Assembly (NCBI RefSeq): GCF_002878395.1
Contig: NC_061120.1
Coordinates: 117,085,519 to 117,149,518 of the forward strand
Source of the DNA: Capsicum annuum
Lineage: Eukaryota; Streptophyta; Magnoliopsida; Solanales; Solanaceae
Length of the DNA: 64,000 nt
Reading direction: 5' to 3'
The notes under the pieces were generated by a model. That model was not told where the DNA came from. It searched no databases and saw only the letters and a program-made list of their open reading frames with translations. The first letter of the stretch is position 1. Each line of letters starts with the position of its first letter. The position numbers and the translations under genes are program-made. Below are positions 1 through 8,332 of the stretch, piece by piece.

Positions 1-285
1 AATGGTAATACGTTCCATTCATAAAATCCTTGTGGTACCGTAAATGCGGTTAATTCTTTAGATTCTTCTTCTAGCTTTAGGTGGTAAAATCCTGATTTAC
101 AATCGAATTTGCTAAAATAATTATATCCTTGTATTTGTCTTATTTTTAATATCTTATTTGGTATTGGATAATTATATGTTATAGTTTTTGCATTTAAATT
201 TCTATAATCAATTACCATCCTAGTTTTTCCTCTTTTTTGTTCACTATGTTTATTTATTATAAATGCTGGACTATTATGTTTACTA
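1..285 (-). pseudogene. Pararetrovirus reverse transcriptase, N-terminal part, cut by window edge
   Basis: Reading leftwards on the minus strand gives reverse transcriptase blocks: RMVIDYRNLN, then FDCKSGFYHLKL, then AFTVPQGFYEW. These are the fingers/palm motifs that precede the catalytic YxDD box, which would lie outside the window. The reading frame differs by one base from the protease part at 286-1026; the slip falls in a run of A (T on the plus strand) near 287-294, the sort of place where a single-base indel is common. RNase H should follow beyond the left edge. It would have copied the terminally redundant RNA into DNA. Confidence 0.8.
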
Positions 286-1026
286 TTATTTTTTTTGTAT
301 ATATTGTTTTTCTAATAATTCATCTATGTGCATTTTAAATTCTTTTAAATCGTCAAAATTATATGTTAATGGTTTTTGGGTTATTATGCTATTTTTATCT
401 ATCAATTCAATTTTTATATTAGTTTTATGTTTTTCCCATCCTTTTAATAGATCTTTACTATATAATTGTTCTAATTTTTTCTGAATTATTTCTATTTTAT
501 TTATTGAAAATATAGTTATTTCTGTTTTATTTATCGAAAATACTACTAGTTCTATTGTATCTTCAGTATTTTTTATATTTTCTAACTTTTGTGTAATTTT
601 TTCACTTCCTTTTATCCAATCAGTTTTCTTTCTTATTTTATTATTAACTCTTTTTGCTCTTACTTTCTGCTTACATGGTGTTGTAAACCACCAGTCTGAT
701 TTGGTTATTATATGTGGGTATAATTTATCTAAGAATGGCATTCCTAAAAGTATATCTTTTGATGTTAATTCGTAATTATAAATTTCTTCTATTGTTAATA
801 TCTTATCCCATACTTGTATTTTTACATTCCTAGCTTTATAAGTAATTAAGCTTCCTTCATTATTAAATCCTTTAACTATTATTGGTGTTTTTAATTTATC
901 CCATTTACTTTCCGGTAAGCAATTATATCTACATAAATTAGCTTCTGCTCCTGTATCTATCATAGGCATATAATATCTACTGTAATATCCTTCTACTACT
1001 ATCTTCATTAATACATATATCTTCAT
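286..1026 (-). pseudogene. Pararetrovirus polymerase ORF start: aspartic protease and linker to RT
   Basis: This 246-codon ORF opens with MKIYVLM and soon shows the retropepsin active site MIDTGAEANLC, with the DTG intact, then ILLGMPFLDKLYP, the C-terminal ILG-type block of the protease fold. The rest is a lysine-rich linker, ending in LKEFKMHIDELLEKQYIQK, which is the usual entry into the reverse transcriptase. The start ATG (first base 1026) is one base after the stop of the preceding ORF (TGA, 1030-1028), an arrangement suited to reinitiation on a polycistronic RNA. The ORF is closed by a frameshift in an A-run just before the RT core. Its role was to cleave the viral polyproteins. Confidence 0.8.
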
Positions 1027-1027
1027 T

Positions 1028-1705
1028 TCATGTTAAGGCTCTTTTTAAGAATAACTTTTCTTTGTTATATGTTAAGGTTAATTGTGTATGTTCTATATTA
1101 TATGGTTTTACTTGTTCTAACCATTTTATTCCTAATATTATATCTGCTTTTTGCATTTCTTCCTTTACTTCGAATTCTATTTTTATTTTTCTAACTCCTA
1201 TTATTATTTCTGTTTTTGCTATATTTTTATTATTTATTAAACTTCTTGGTAGATCTGGGCACATATCATTATCAGTCTTTATTTCTTCATTTTTTACTAG
1301 ATATTTTGCTATATAATTTTCTCCTTGTCCTGTATTCAAAAGTATTAGATATTCTTTTTCATTTATTTTTCCTATTATGTAATATTGGTTTAAATTACTT
1401 ATTGAATTCGTTTCATAACTTGTTCTTTTTGATGAGCTTGATGATTTTGGTTTTTCATTAGCTATTCTTTTCGTTGTACTTATTCTATCATTTACTATTT
1501 CTAAATTTTCTTCTGTATCTATGTCTCTATAGCTATAATCATTATAATCTATTGTTTTTACAATTTGTTCGAATGGGCTTTCTATTCGTATTTTGTTAAT
1601 CTTATTTTTTCCTGTTATTTTATGTTTTGTTGTTAATACATATAGATTTTTGCATCTTGCTGTAAATATTTTACTTCCTGGGGTTAATTCTATTCCTGAT
1701 ATTTT
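1028..1705 (-). pseudogene. C-terminal part of movement-protein ORF with an extra retropepsin-like domain
   Basis: This stretch is in the same frame as the movement protein and is separated from it only by a TGA at 1706-1708. It begins with the movement-protein end (ELTPGSKIFTARCKNLYVL), passes through a serine/lysine-rich linker, and ends in a protease-like fold: YYIIGKINEKEYLILLNTG where a DTG is expected, followed about 60 residues later by ADIILGIKWLEQVKPYNIEH, typical of the ILGxxWL block of retropepsins. The catalytic Asp position reads Asn (AAT), so in this copy the domain would be inactive. A second, intact DTG protease follows in the next ORF. Whether the tandem arrangement is normal for the parent virus cannot be decided here. 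Confidence 0.65.
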
Positions 1706-2269
1706 TCAATATAATACGAGTGATTTATCTATATTTCTATCTGTTACTGCTACTGAATAATTTGCACTTATTATAAATTTAAATTTTTGGTATATTAGAT
1801 ATCCTTTTACAGCGGTTATTTTGCTTTTTTCTATAGGTTTTATAATTCTATCATCTGCTAAATATAATTCTATTGGTGTATCTATTCCTTCTCTAAAACA
1901 TGCTTTTATTAGTATCTCTGTACCTCCAAGGTGTACATATTTTATTGGATCTCCTTTACTTTTTATATCATTTATTTCTTTATTAATTATTCTTTTTGTT
2001 ACTAGTGGTATACTAGCTTTGCCTTTTGCATATCTGCAGTCTATTACATGTTCTTTTTGGCATACTACATAATATTCATCTTTTTTCCTAGTAAAAATAT
2101 TTTTTATTGTTGGTATTTTAAATATTTTCTCTACACTTAAATCTAATTCTTTTCCTTTTATTTCATCAAATATGTTACTGTCAAATATTATTTTTTGTTC
2201 CGTTCCTTCATCATTTAAATATTCTTCCTTTGTTATTATTTTTATATCTTCTTCAGTCATTTGATTCAT
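1706..2269 (-). pseudogene. Pararetrovirus movement protein (30K superfamily)
   Basis: The 187-codon ORF carries the 30K core: IPLVTKRIINKEINDI, then YVHLGGTEILIKACFREG, then PIELYLADDRI with the conserved Asp, and a following beta-rich segment (LIYQKFKFIISANYSVAV). Proteins of this family bind nucleic acid and open plasmodesmata for cell-to-cell spread. The ATG chosen (2269) overlaps the coat-protein ORF end by 17 bases in another frame. The ORF is stopped early by TGA at 1706-1708; homologous sequence continues in the same frame to 1028, so the stop looks like a decay mutation. Confidence 0.75.
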
Positions 2270-2933
2270 CTATTTCACTATCTATTTCATTATCTGTTTC
2301 GTTTTCTGAAATTTCATATATACTATCCTCACTTTCTAATTCATAATCTATATAATCTATCTGCATATAATCTGTATTATCTATTTTTATTTCTGATATT
2401 TGTTTATTTTTCGGATTTTTAGGTAATTTACAATCTTTAGCTAAATGTCCTAACTTTCCACAATTATAACAAGTACATTCTTTTATAGATTTCTTCTTTC
2501 TATATGGTCTTTTATATTTATAATTTTTTACATAATATCTTTTTCTCGGTTTCTTATATTTATATTTTGATTTTTTATATTTTTTATATTTCTTATGTCT
2601 TTTTCTTTTCTTATAATATCTTTCTTCACATCCAAATTGGGGTGCTATTTTATTTTTGCAACATGCTAAATTTCTTATTAATGTTTTTTCCATTTTTAAT
2701 TCTTCTCTATATTTTTCACATAAGTTTCTATACCATTGTTGTAAAAATTTTATTCTTGCTCCTAACGTATCTACTATTTTTGCTTCTTCCCAACTTTTTA
2801 TTATTTTCGAACTAAATGGCTCAAGTAATTTATTAAAATATAATTTTCTTATTTCTTTACTTTCTTCTATACTATATGCTCCTCTATAATAATATTCTTT
2901 AAATGCGCAAGTATATTCATCTATATAACACAT
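2253..2933 (-). pseudogene. Pararetrovirus coat protein, C-terminal half with zinc knuckle
   Basis: The fragment starts with MCYIDEYTCAFKEYYY, a region typical of caulimovirid capsid proteins, has a strongly basic Lys/Tyr/Arg tract (about residues 115-150), then the CCHC zinc knuckle CYNCGKLGHLAKDC (C-x2-C-x4-H-x4-C, complete), and ends in an acidic tail rich in Glu, Asp and Ser. The basic tract and knuckle bind the packaged nucleic acid. It overlaps the N-terminal half (2917-3381) in a different frame, so a single frameshift near 2917-2933 has split the gene. Confidence 0.8.
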
Positions 2934-3381
2934 TACATATTGCTAATTTTAACATTAAATTTCTAGTTGTATCTTTTTCTTCATCTTGTTCTTCTTCGAT
3001 TTTTGTTGTACTACCAAATTCATCTTTTATAGCTGTTTCATATTTTTTTAATAATTCTATAGGGGTTAGTTTAGTTGTTGTTGATGATGTTCCTTCTATA
3101 GGTTTATTAGTTCTTAATACTTTTTTGCTATTTTCAGTTAAATTTGAAAACCATAGTTTTACTGATCCTATTAATGTTATTTCTATATATTCTGGTGCAT
3201 CTGTTATATTTATATTATTATCTAATAATTGTTTTGTCATATATCCTATCCATAATTGTATTGTTTTTTCTGTATCTATTACACAGTCTAGGTCTAAAAA
3301 GTTATAATTTTTATTAATTATTTGTTTTGGTGTCCATTTGTCATATTCATTATATTTTTTAAACTTATTCTTATAATACAT
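2917..3381 (-). pseudogene. Pararetrovirus coat protein, N-terminal half
   Basis: The fragment begins MYYKNKFKKYNEYDKWTP and includes ITLIGSVKLWFSNLTENSK, resembling the capsid core region of Caulimoviridae that precedes the zinc-knuckle half. The frame is open further upstream to about 3540 without an ATG, through an acidic Glu/Asn/Lys-rich stretch, and upstream of that it meets stops. The coiled-coil ORF ends just there in another frame, so either the two were one polyprotein now split by a frameshift, or this protein started at 3381. The frame breaks at 2917 into the zinc-knuckle half. Confidence 0.65.
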
Positions 3382-3506
3382 AGGTTTTCTTATTTCTGTT
3401 GTTTTGGGTATTATATTTTCATCTTCTTTTTTATCAAGAGTATTTATTTCTGTATAGGTACTTTCTAAGTTTTCCTCATTAATTTCTTTTTGTTTTTCAT
3501 TAATTT

Positions 3507-4034
3507 CTAAAATTTTGTATTTGTTAATATTTCTGTATATGTTTCACTATCTTTGGAATCATAATTATCTGTCTCTGTCTCTTCAATATCTATATTATTT
3601 ATTTCTAAGTCTTTGTTTTTTATTTCCAATTTTTCTTTAAATTGATTTATCTCGTTCAGTAATTTTTGTTCTCTATCTTTTTCTTCTTTTTCTTTTTGTC
3701 TTTGTTCATACAGCTCTTTTAACATTTGTAGTTCTTTTTCTAATTCAGCAATCCTACTATTTTTAGTTTCTTCTATTTTTCGTATTTCTTCCGTAGTTTG
3801 TTGTTTTATTTTTTCTATTTCCTTTTTTCTATCTATCTCTTCGTTTTCTTTTTCTATTCTTACCATTGCTGTCAATTTATCTTCTAATTTTAATTCTTCT
3901 TTTTCTGACATTAGATATAAATGTTCACCTATTTTCTTATATCTTCTTCCTAGATTAGAAAATACTATTTTTATTTTTGATCCTTCGTGGTTTTCATATA
4001 TTTTTTCATCTATTATAAATTCTTCTTTATTCAT
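3507..4034 (-). pseudogene. Pararetrovirus coiled-coil protein
   Basis: The 175-codon ORF starts MNKEEFIIDEKIYENHEGSK and from about residue 55 is a long charged helix (EKENEEIDRKKEIEKIKQQ and on, Glu/Lys/Gln-rich with heptad-like Leu/Ile spacing), ending in an acidic tail. A coiled-coil protein in front of the capsid is usual in several Caulimoviridae, where such proteins are virion-associated or part of the capsid polyprotein; which applies here is unknown. It is in the same frame as the small ORF at 4050-4247. The stop at 3507-3509 coincides with an open capsid frame, suggesting a former fusion. Confidence 0.6.
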
Positions 4035-4049
4035 TTTATTGTGAATAGT

Positions 4050-4247
4050 TCATGTTGATATATATATATATTCTAAACTATCTATTTGTGATTCTAATTT
4101 TGATATTTCATCTTTTTGTGTATCTATTGAGTTTTTACTAACTCCAACAAATATATTATAATGTAGTCTTTTTATTCTTATTTTTAATTCTTTACGTTTT
4201 TCAGAAATAATTTATTTTAATTCTTTGTATTGTTGTACTTTATTCAT
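4050..4247 (-). pseudogene. Small pararetroviral ORF, function unknown
   Basis: An ATG at 4247 opens a frame of about 65 codons (start MNKVQQYKELK) ending with TGA at 4050-4052, 15 bases before the coiled-coil ORF. A TAA at codon 12 breaks it. The rest contains a short charged helix (DTQKDEISKLESQIDSL) that could pair with the following coiled-coil protein. Its ATG overlaps the stop of the preceding frame as ATGA. I do not recognise a family. Confidence 0.4.
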
Positions 4248-4517
4248 TTTAAATTATATTTATAAAATCTTGGCGGATATCTAAATCTAATTTTATCATA
4301 ATTGGGTGGTATGTGTTTCATTCTTCTAGATTTTAAATGGATTATTAATTTTGATTCAATACTAGATATTGATGTAATTAAGTAGGCTAATATTTGTGGG
4401 TTTTTTTTTGTTTTATTTAGACTTGTATATTATGAATAATTACTAATTAAAGATTCTTTAATTTTTCTAAAAGCTTCTCTATTTTTAAATGGTCTTCGTA
4501 TAATTAATTTAATAATT
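4244..4517 (-). pseudogene. Degraded first pararetroviral ORF, function unknown
   Basis: Reading leftwards from about 4517 there is one frame of some 90 codons with a single stop, starting near LIIRRPFKNREAFRKIKE and ending RYPPRFYKYNLK with TGA overlapping the next ATG. It includes a hydrophobic stretch ILAYLITSISSIESKLIIHL. The frame is preserved too well to be chance AT-rich sequence, but I cannot name the product; it could be a small 5' ORF or the end of a protein lying upstream in the circular genome. Confidence 0.35.
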
Positions 4518-4598
4518 TATAGGTAAATTCTAATAACTCTAACATAATTTCTAATAACTCTAATAACACTAACATAGTATCTGGATTACCATGTTAAT
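4518..4598. other. Pararetrovirus edge with short repeats
   Basis: AT-rich non-coding sequence with the phrase CTAATAACTCTAA occurring twice about 21 bases apart, then the junction to gypsy DNA at about 4599. Nothing else is recognisable. Confidence 0.4.
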
Positions 4599-4599
4599 A

Positions 4600-5110
4600 T
4601 TGACCCAAAAAAAGTTAAGTTTCAGTGGTCAGATTCCTGTGAGAAGAGTTTTCAGGAGTTGAAGAATGGACTGACTTCAACCTGAGTTTTAGCATTACCT
4701 GATGGTACAAATGGTTTTATGGTGTATTATGATGCCTCTAGAGTTGGTTTGGGTTGTGTTTTAATGCAGAGAGGTAAGGTCATAGCCTACACCTATAGAC
4801 AACTAAAGCCTACACCTATAGACAACTAAAGCCTTACAAAAAGAATTACCCGACCCATGATCTTAAGTTAGCTGCTGTTGTATTTGCTTTGAAAATCTGG
4901 AGATATTATTTCTAATTGGTACATGTTGATATGTTCATGGATCACAAAAGTTTGCAGTATGTGTTTACTCAGAGGAGGTTGAATCTTTGACAAAGAAAGT
5001 GGTTAGAATTATTAAAGGATAATGATATGAGTGTGTTGTATCATTCAGGCAAGGCTAATGTAGTGGCAGATTTCCTTAGTAGATTGTCTATGGGTAGTGT
5101 TGCTCATATG
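4600..5110 (+). pseudogene. Element A RNase H, broken
   Basis: Contains [19 protein letters not shown] with the first catalytic Asp, a block ending in ADFLSRLSMGSVAH at the RNase H/integrase linker, and several stops (for instance after LTST near 4680, and near 4919). A 23-base exact tandem duplication at 4785-4830 shifts the frame inside the domain. It would have removed the RNA template during reverse transcription. Confidence 0.7.
4785..4830. repeat. Exact 23-bp tandem duplication in RNase H of element A
   Basis: The unit beginning GCCTACACCTATAGACAACT occurs twice head to tail with no difference (4785-4807 and 4808-4830). The matching part of element B has one copy only, so this is a young duplication in A. 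Confidence 0.9.
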
Positions 5111-5160
5111 GAGAATGATAAGAAAGAGTTCAAGAAGTTCATCGATTAGCTAGATTTGGT

Positions 5161-6250
5161 GTGAGATTAGTTGATTCAACTGAAGGGAATATTAGGATTC
5201 AGGGTAGTTTCGAATCTTCTTTAGTTTCTAAAGTGAAAGAAAAGCAAGATGAGGATTCTAGTTTGGTCAAACTGAAGGAGTCAGTTAAAAACAAAAAGGT
5301 AGAGGTTTTCTCCCAAGGGGGAGATGGTGTGTTGAGGTACTATATTACATTGTGCGTGCCATGTGTTGATGATTTGAGGCAGCGGATTAAGGCAGAAACG
5401 CATAGTGCACGTTATTTCATTCATCTAGGAGCCACCAAGATACACTACGACTTGCGGGAAATCTATTGCTAGAGTGGTATAAAGAGAGATATAGCAGATT
5501 TTAGCAAAGTATGCAACTTGTCAACAAGTTAAAGTAGAGCACCAAAGACCTGGTGGTGTGTTGCAAGAGTTTGGTATCCCCACTTGGTAATGGGAAGAGG
5601 TGAATATGGACTTTGTGATTGGATTACCCCATTTGCGTCATCAACATAATTTGATTTGGGTTATTATAGACAGATTGACTAAGTCAGTGCATTTCTTGCC
5701 AGTTCACATGTCCTACACAAAAAAATATTATGCTAATTTGTACATCAGAGAGTTGGTTAGATTGCATGGAGTTCCTTTATCTATCATCTTAGATAGGGGT
5801 ACTTAGTTTACCTCTCAGTTTTAGAAAGCCTTTCAGAAGGGTCTTTGTACTTAAGTTCATCTTAGCTCAGCTTTTCATCCACAGATAGATGGTCAGGCAG
5901 AGAGGACCATTCAGACTCTAGTGGACATGTTGAGGGCATGTGTTCTTGATTTCGAAGGTAGTTAGGATGAGCATTTACCATTGTTTGAGTTTTCTTATAA
6001 TAACAATTATCATGCTAGTATTCAGATGGATCCGTTTGAAACTCTTTATGGGCGAAGGTGTAGATCGCCAATTGATTGGTTCAAAGTGGATGAGGCCACT
6101 TTGATTGGGCCAGACATGGTGTTTGAAACCATAGAGAAAGTTCAGCTGATTAGAGAGAGATTGAAAGTATCCCAGAGTCGTTAGAAATCTTATGCAGACG
6201 TAAGAAGAAGAGATCTTGAGTTTGAGGTTGACGATCTTGTGTATTAGAAA
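5161..6250 (+). pseudogene. Element A integrase, broken by stops
   Basis: The N-terminal HHCC zinc finger is seen as ETHSARYFIHLGATKIHYD and, after a stop at 5470, [12 protein letters not shown]. The catalytic core has VIIDRLTKSVHFLP (first Asp, near 5666), SIILDRGT (second Asp, near 5790) and QIDGQAERTIQTLVDMLRA (Glu, near 5895). Stop codons interrupt it near 5470, 5590, 5806 and 5962, among others. The typical block PFETLYGRRCRSPIDWF follows at about 6030. It inserted the element DNA into the chromosome. Confidence 0.8.
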
Positions 6251-6690
6251 GTTTTACCCATGAAGGGGGTGAAGAGATTTGGCAAAAAGGGAAAGTTTAG
6301 TCCTCGGTATGTAGGTCCCTTTTGATTTTTGAGTCGTGTTGGGAAGGTGGCATATGAGCTTGAGCTACCCGCAGATTTATAAGTAGTTCATCCAGTATTC
6401 CATGTCTCCTTGTGCAAGAAGTGCATGGATGATTTAGCTGTTATAGTTCCTCTAAAAAGTATAGATATTCAGTAGTCTTTCATACGAAGAGCATCTAGTA
6501 GAGATTCTTGATCATCAGATCCGTAGACTAAGGAACAAAGAAGTTCCCTTGGTCAAAGTTCTTTGGCAAAATAAGTCCGTTGAGGATGGGAAGCAGAAGA
6601 AGACATGCGCACCAAGTATCCTCATCTCTTCTCCATGGACCCAGATTCAGCTGAAGGTAATAGTTTTCCTTCATTCAGTTCTTTTCCAAT
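6250..6690 (+). pseudogene. Element A integrase C-terminus and chromodomain remnant
   Basis: After the core come KVLPMKGVKRFGKKGKFSPR and GKVAYELELP, then VEILDHQIRRLRNKEVPLVK with VLWQNKS, the start of the chromodomain-like tail of chromoviruses (ILDxQxRxLRxKxxxxVKVLW). The expected TWExExxMxxxYPHLF tail is damaged near 6600. The chromodomain guides integration towards marked heterochromatin in this clade. Confidence 0.7.
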
Positions 6691-6878
6691 CTCAGATTCA
6701 GCTATATAGTTATTTTCATGTAAACTCATGCACTCACAAATCAGTTCAATAGCTTATTGCGTTGAGATTCAGTCATACAGTTATTTTAGTTGTGCATGAT
6801 AGCTTACAACCTCATATTCCTCAATATTCTCATCTTATCTAGCCACATTCAAGGACAAATGTTCCAAGGGGAAGATAT
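6691..6878 (+). other. Element A 3' untranslated region and polypurine tract
   Basis: Non-coding sequence ending in AAGGGGAAGATAT just before the LTR, matching the polypurine tract position in element B (GGGGGGAGATATTA). The tract primes plus-strand DNA synthesis. Confidence 0.6.
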
Positions 6879-7085
6879 TGTATACCCCATACTTTTTCCT
6901 AGCTTAATTTTGCTCCTAGAATGTCAAAGGTTAGCTTCAAAAATGAATACTTTTTTTTTATGCATGTAAGATTTTCTAGATTTAGACCCTCTATTGTGTG
7001 GGAAATTGAATTAGTTTTCCGTTGATACCAAATTTGCTTAAATTTGTACTCGGTTGAGAAGTTATAGCATTTTTAATTGACAGTA

Positions 7086-7350
7086 TGTCATCTGGACAAT
7101 CACTGCATCGCGGTGAAGGTTAAAACCCTATTTGTCAAATTCTAGTGGACCTTCACAATTTTCCCGCGTTGCAGAGGAGCTTAATTTCCCAATTGTCACA
7201 TTTTAGTAGGCCAACACAATTGTAACACATCGCGTTGATGGCCTAAATGGCATTTCAAAGGTGCACCATGATAGCGCCACACCGCGGAGAACTTTCAGTT
7301 CCCAGTCGTCAAATTCAGTGAGCTATCGCGATAGTGGTGAGTCACGGTGG
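7086..7350. repeat. Cluster of CpG-rich palindromic motifs in element A LTR
   Basis: Variants of ATCGCG appear repeatedly: GCATCGCGGTGAAGG, CCCGCGTTGCAG, CACATCGCGTTGATGG, CACACCGCGGAG and CTATCGCGATAGTGGTGAG, each after a roughly similar spacer. This is the most CpG-rich part of an otherwise AT-rich LTR. Confidence 0.7.
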
Positions 7351-7506
7351 CATGTTAAATTGGGATTTTGTTCCCTTTTCCAGTCCCAATTATAAGTTTA
7401 AAATGGGTATTTTGGTCAATTCCCAAGCCCCCAATCCATCCAAAACATAATAGTGAACACATTCAAAGCCCTTTATGCTTATTTTTATCCATTCTCTCTC
7501 AAAGAA

Positions 7507-7514
7507 AAACCCTA
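7507..7514 (+). promoter_or_regulatory. Telo-box (AAACCCTA) in element A LTR
   Basis: Octamer known from plant promoters and leaders of translation-related genes. Here it lies 173 bases after the last palindrome of the motif cluster and just before leader-like CT/AAG-rich sequence. Confidence 0.5.
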
Positions 7515-8074
7515 GAGCTCCAAAGCTTTTTCTCCAAGATAGTAAATTCCATCATTGTTTCTCCAAGAGAGCTCTAAATTGAGGATTCCCAAGAAAATAT
7601 AATCAAGAACTCATCTTTAAGAACTCAAATAGGAATCAAAAATTCAAGATTTCTTCATCTAATCAGCTACCAAGGTATGTGGGGTTTATGAACAAGGATC
7701 CCAAAACCAAGTTTTAAATTACAATTTCATATCATTTTGAATGAATATCAATGAGATTTGAATTAGGGTTCATACCTATTTTTTCTATTTACAAGATTAT
7801 GAGATTTCAAGTGTTTTAGAAGATGAATTGCATGTCTATTTTCATAGTTTCATGCCTATAGTAGAAATTTCTAGATTTTGAGATGAATTATCATTGTTTT
7901 CATTATCAAGCATGATTATTATGATGTTTTAACATATATTTGATGCATGGGTTATCAATCCTAAGTTTATATGTTGATATTTCAAGAAAGATGATGCTTT
8001 AAGCATCTTATGATTAGATTATTTATAAATTCTCGATAAAGCTTTGATCTTTTGATCCTCAGATAAGTTTTGGA

Positions 8075-8108
8075 ATCCACTTTATAGATTTATCCACTTT
8101 ATAGATTT
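8075..8108. repeat. Exact 17-bp tandem duplication in element A LTR
   Basis: ATCCACTTTATAGATTT occurs twice head to tail; the corresponding place in both LTRs of element B has one copy. Confidence 0.85.
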
Positions 8109-8286
8109 ATCTCAGATTATAGAATTTAGATTAGCTTTATTTATAGAATGGCTCAAATAAAAGCATAATTGGTTCGTAATAACCCTTATGCTAGTTTTTA
8201 AAGTGGATTTCTAACAGAATGAGCATACAGATTAAAAAGGGAGTAGTATTTAGCACCGAGCAAGAAGTGTGGGATTATCATGCCCT

Positions 8287-8332
8287 ATCTTCCACAGAAC
8301 TACATAGCCATCTTCCACAGAACTACATAGCC
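8287..8332. repeat. Exact 23-bp tandem duplication in element A LTR
   Basis: A unit beginning ATCTTCCACAGAACTACATA occurs twice head to tail; element B has one copy at about 27860 and 35485. Confidence 0.9.

Larger units (their letters stand above)
1..4598 (-). mobile_element. Endogenous pararetrovirus (Caulimoviridae), partial and decayed
   Basis: The minus strand carries, in order, two small ORFs, a coiled-coil ORF, a coat protein with a zinc knuckle, a 30K-type movement protein, a retropepsin-like region, and a protease-reverse transcriptase ORF that leaves the window at base 1. Coat protein before movement protein before polymerase matches the cavemovirus/solendovirus type of Caulimoviridae; assignment to a Solendovirus-like endogenous lineage is inference. 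The coding strand is very rich in A, so the plus strand is T-rich and unlike the flanking gypsy DNA. No integrase is seen, as expected for this family. In-frame stops and frameshifts show an old, dead integrated copy. The high-coordinate edge is set where gypsy RT/RNase H similarity starts. Confidence 0.85.

Noticed and set aside
263..2889. Plus-strand ORFs with hydrophobic products across the pararetrovirus (for example 1062-1316, 1216-1461, 1821-2072, 2504-2815)
   Set aside because: They are the complements of A-rich viral genes; the T-rich strand gives Phe/Leu/Ile/Tyr-rich shadow ORFs that look like membrane proteins.
3507..4034. Host coiled-coil (myosin-like) gene
   Set aside because: Position in front of the viral coat protein, same strand and same A-rich composition fit a viral ORF better.
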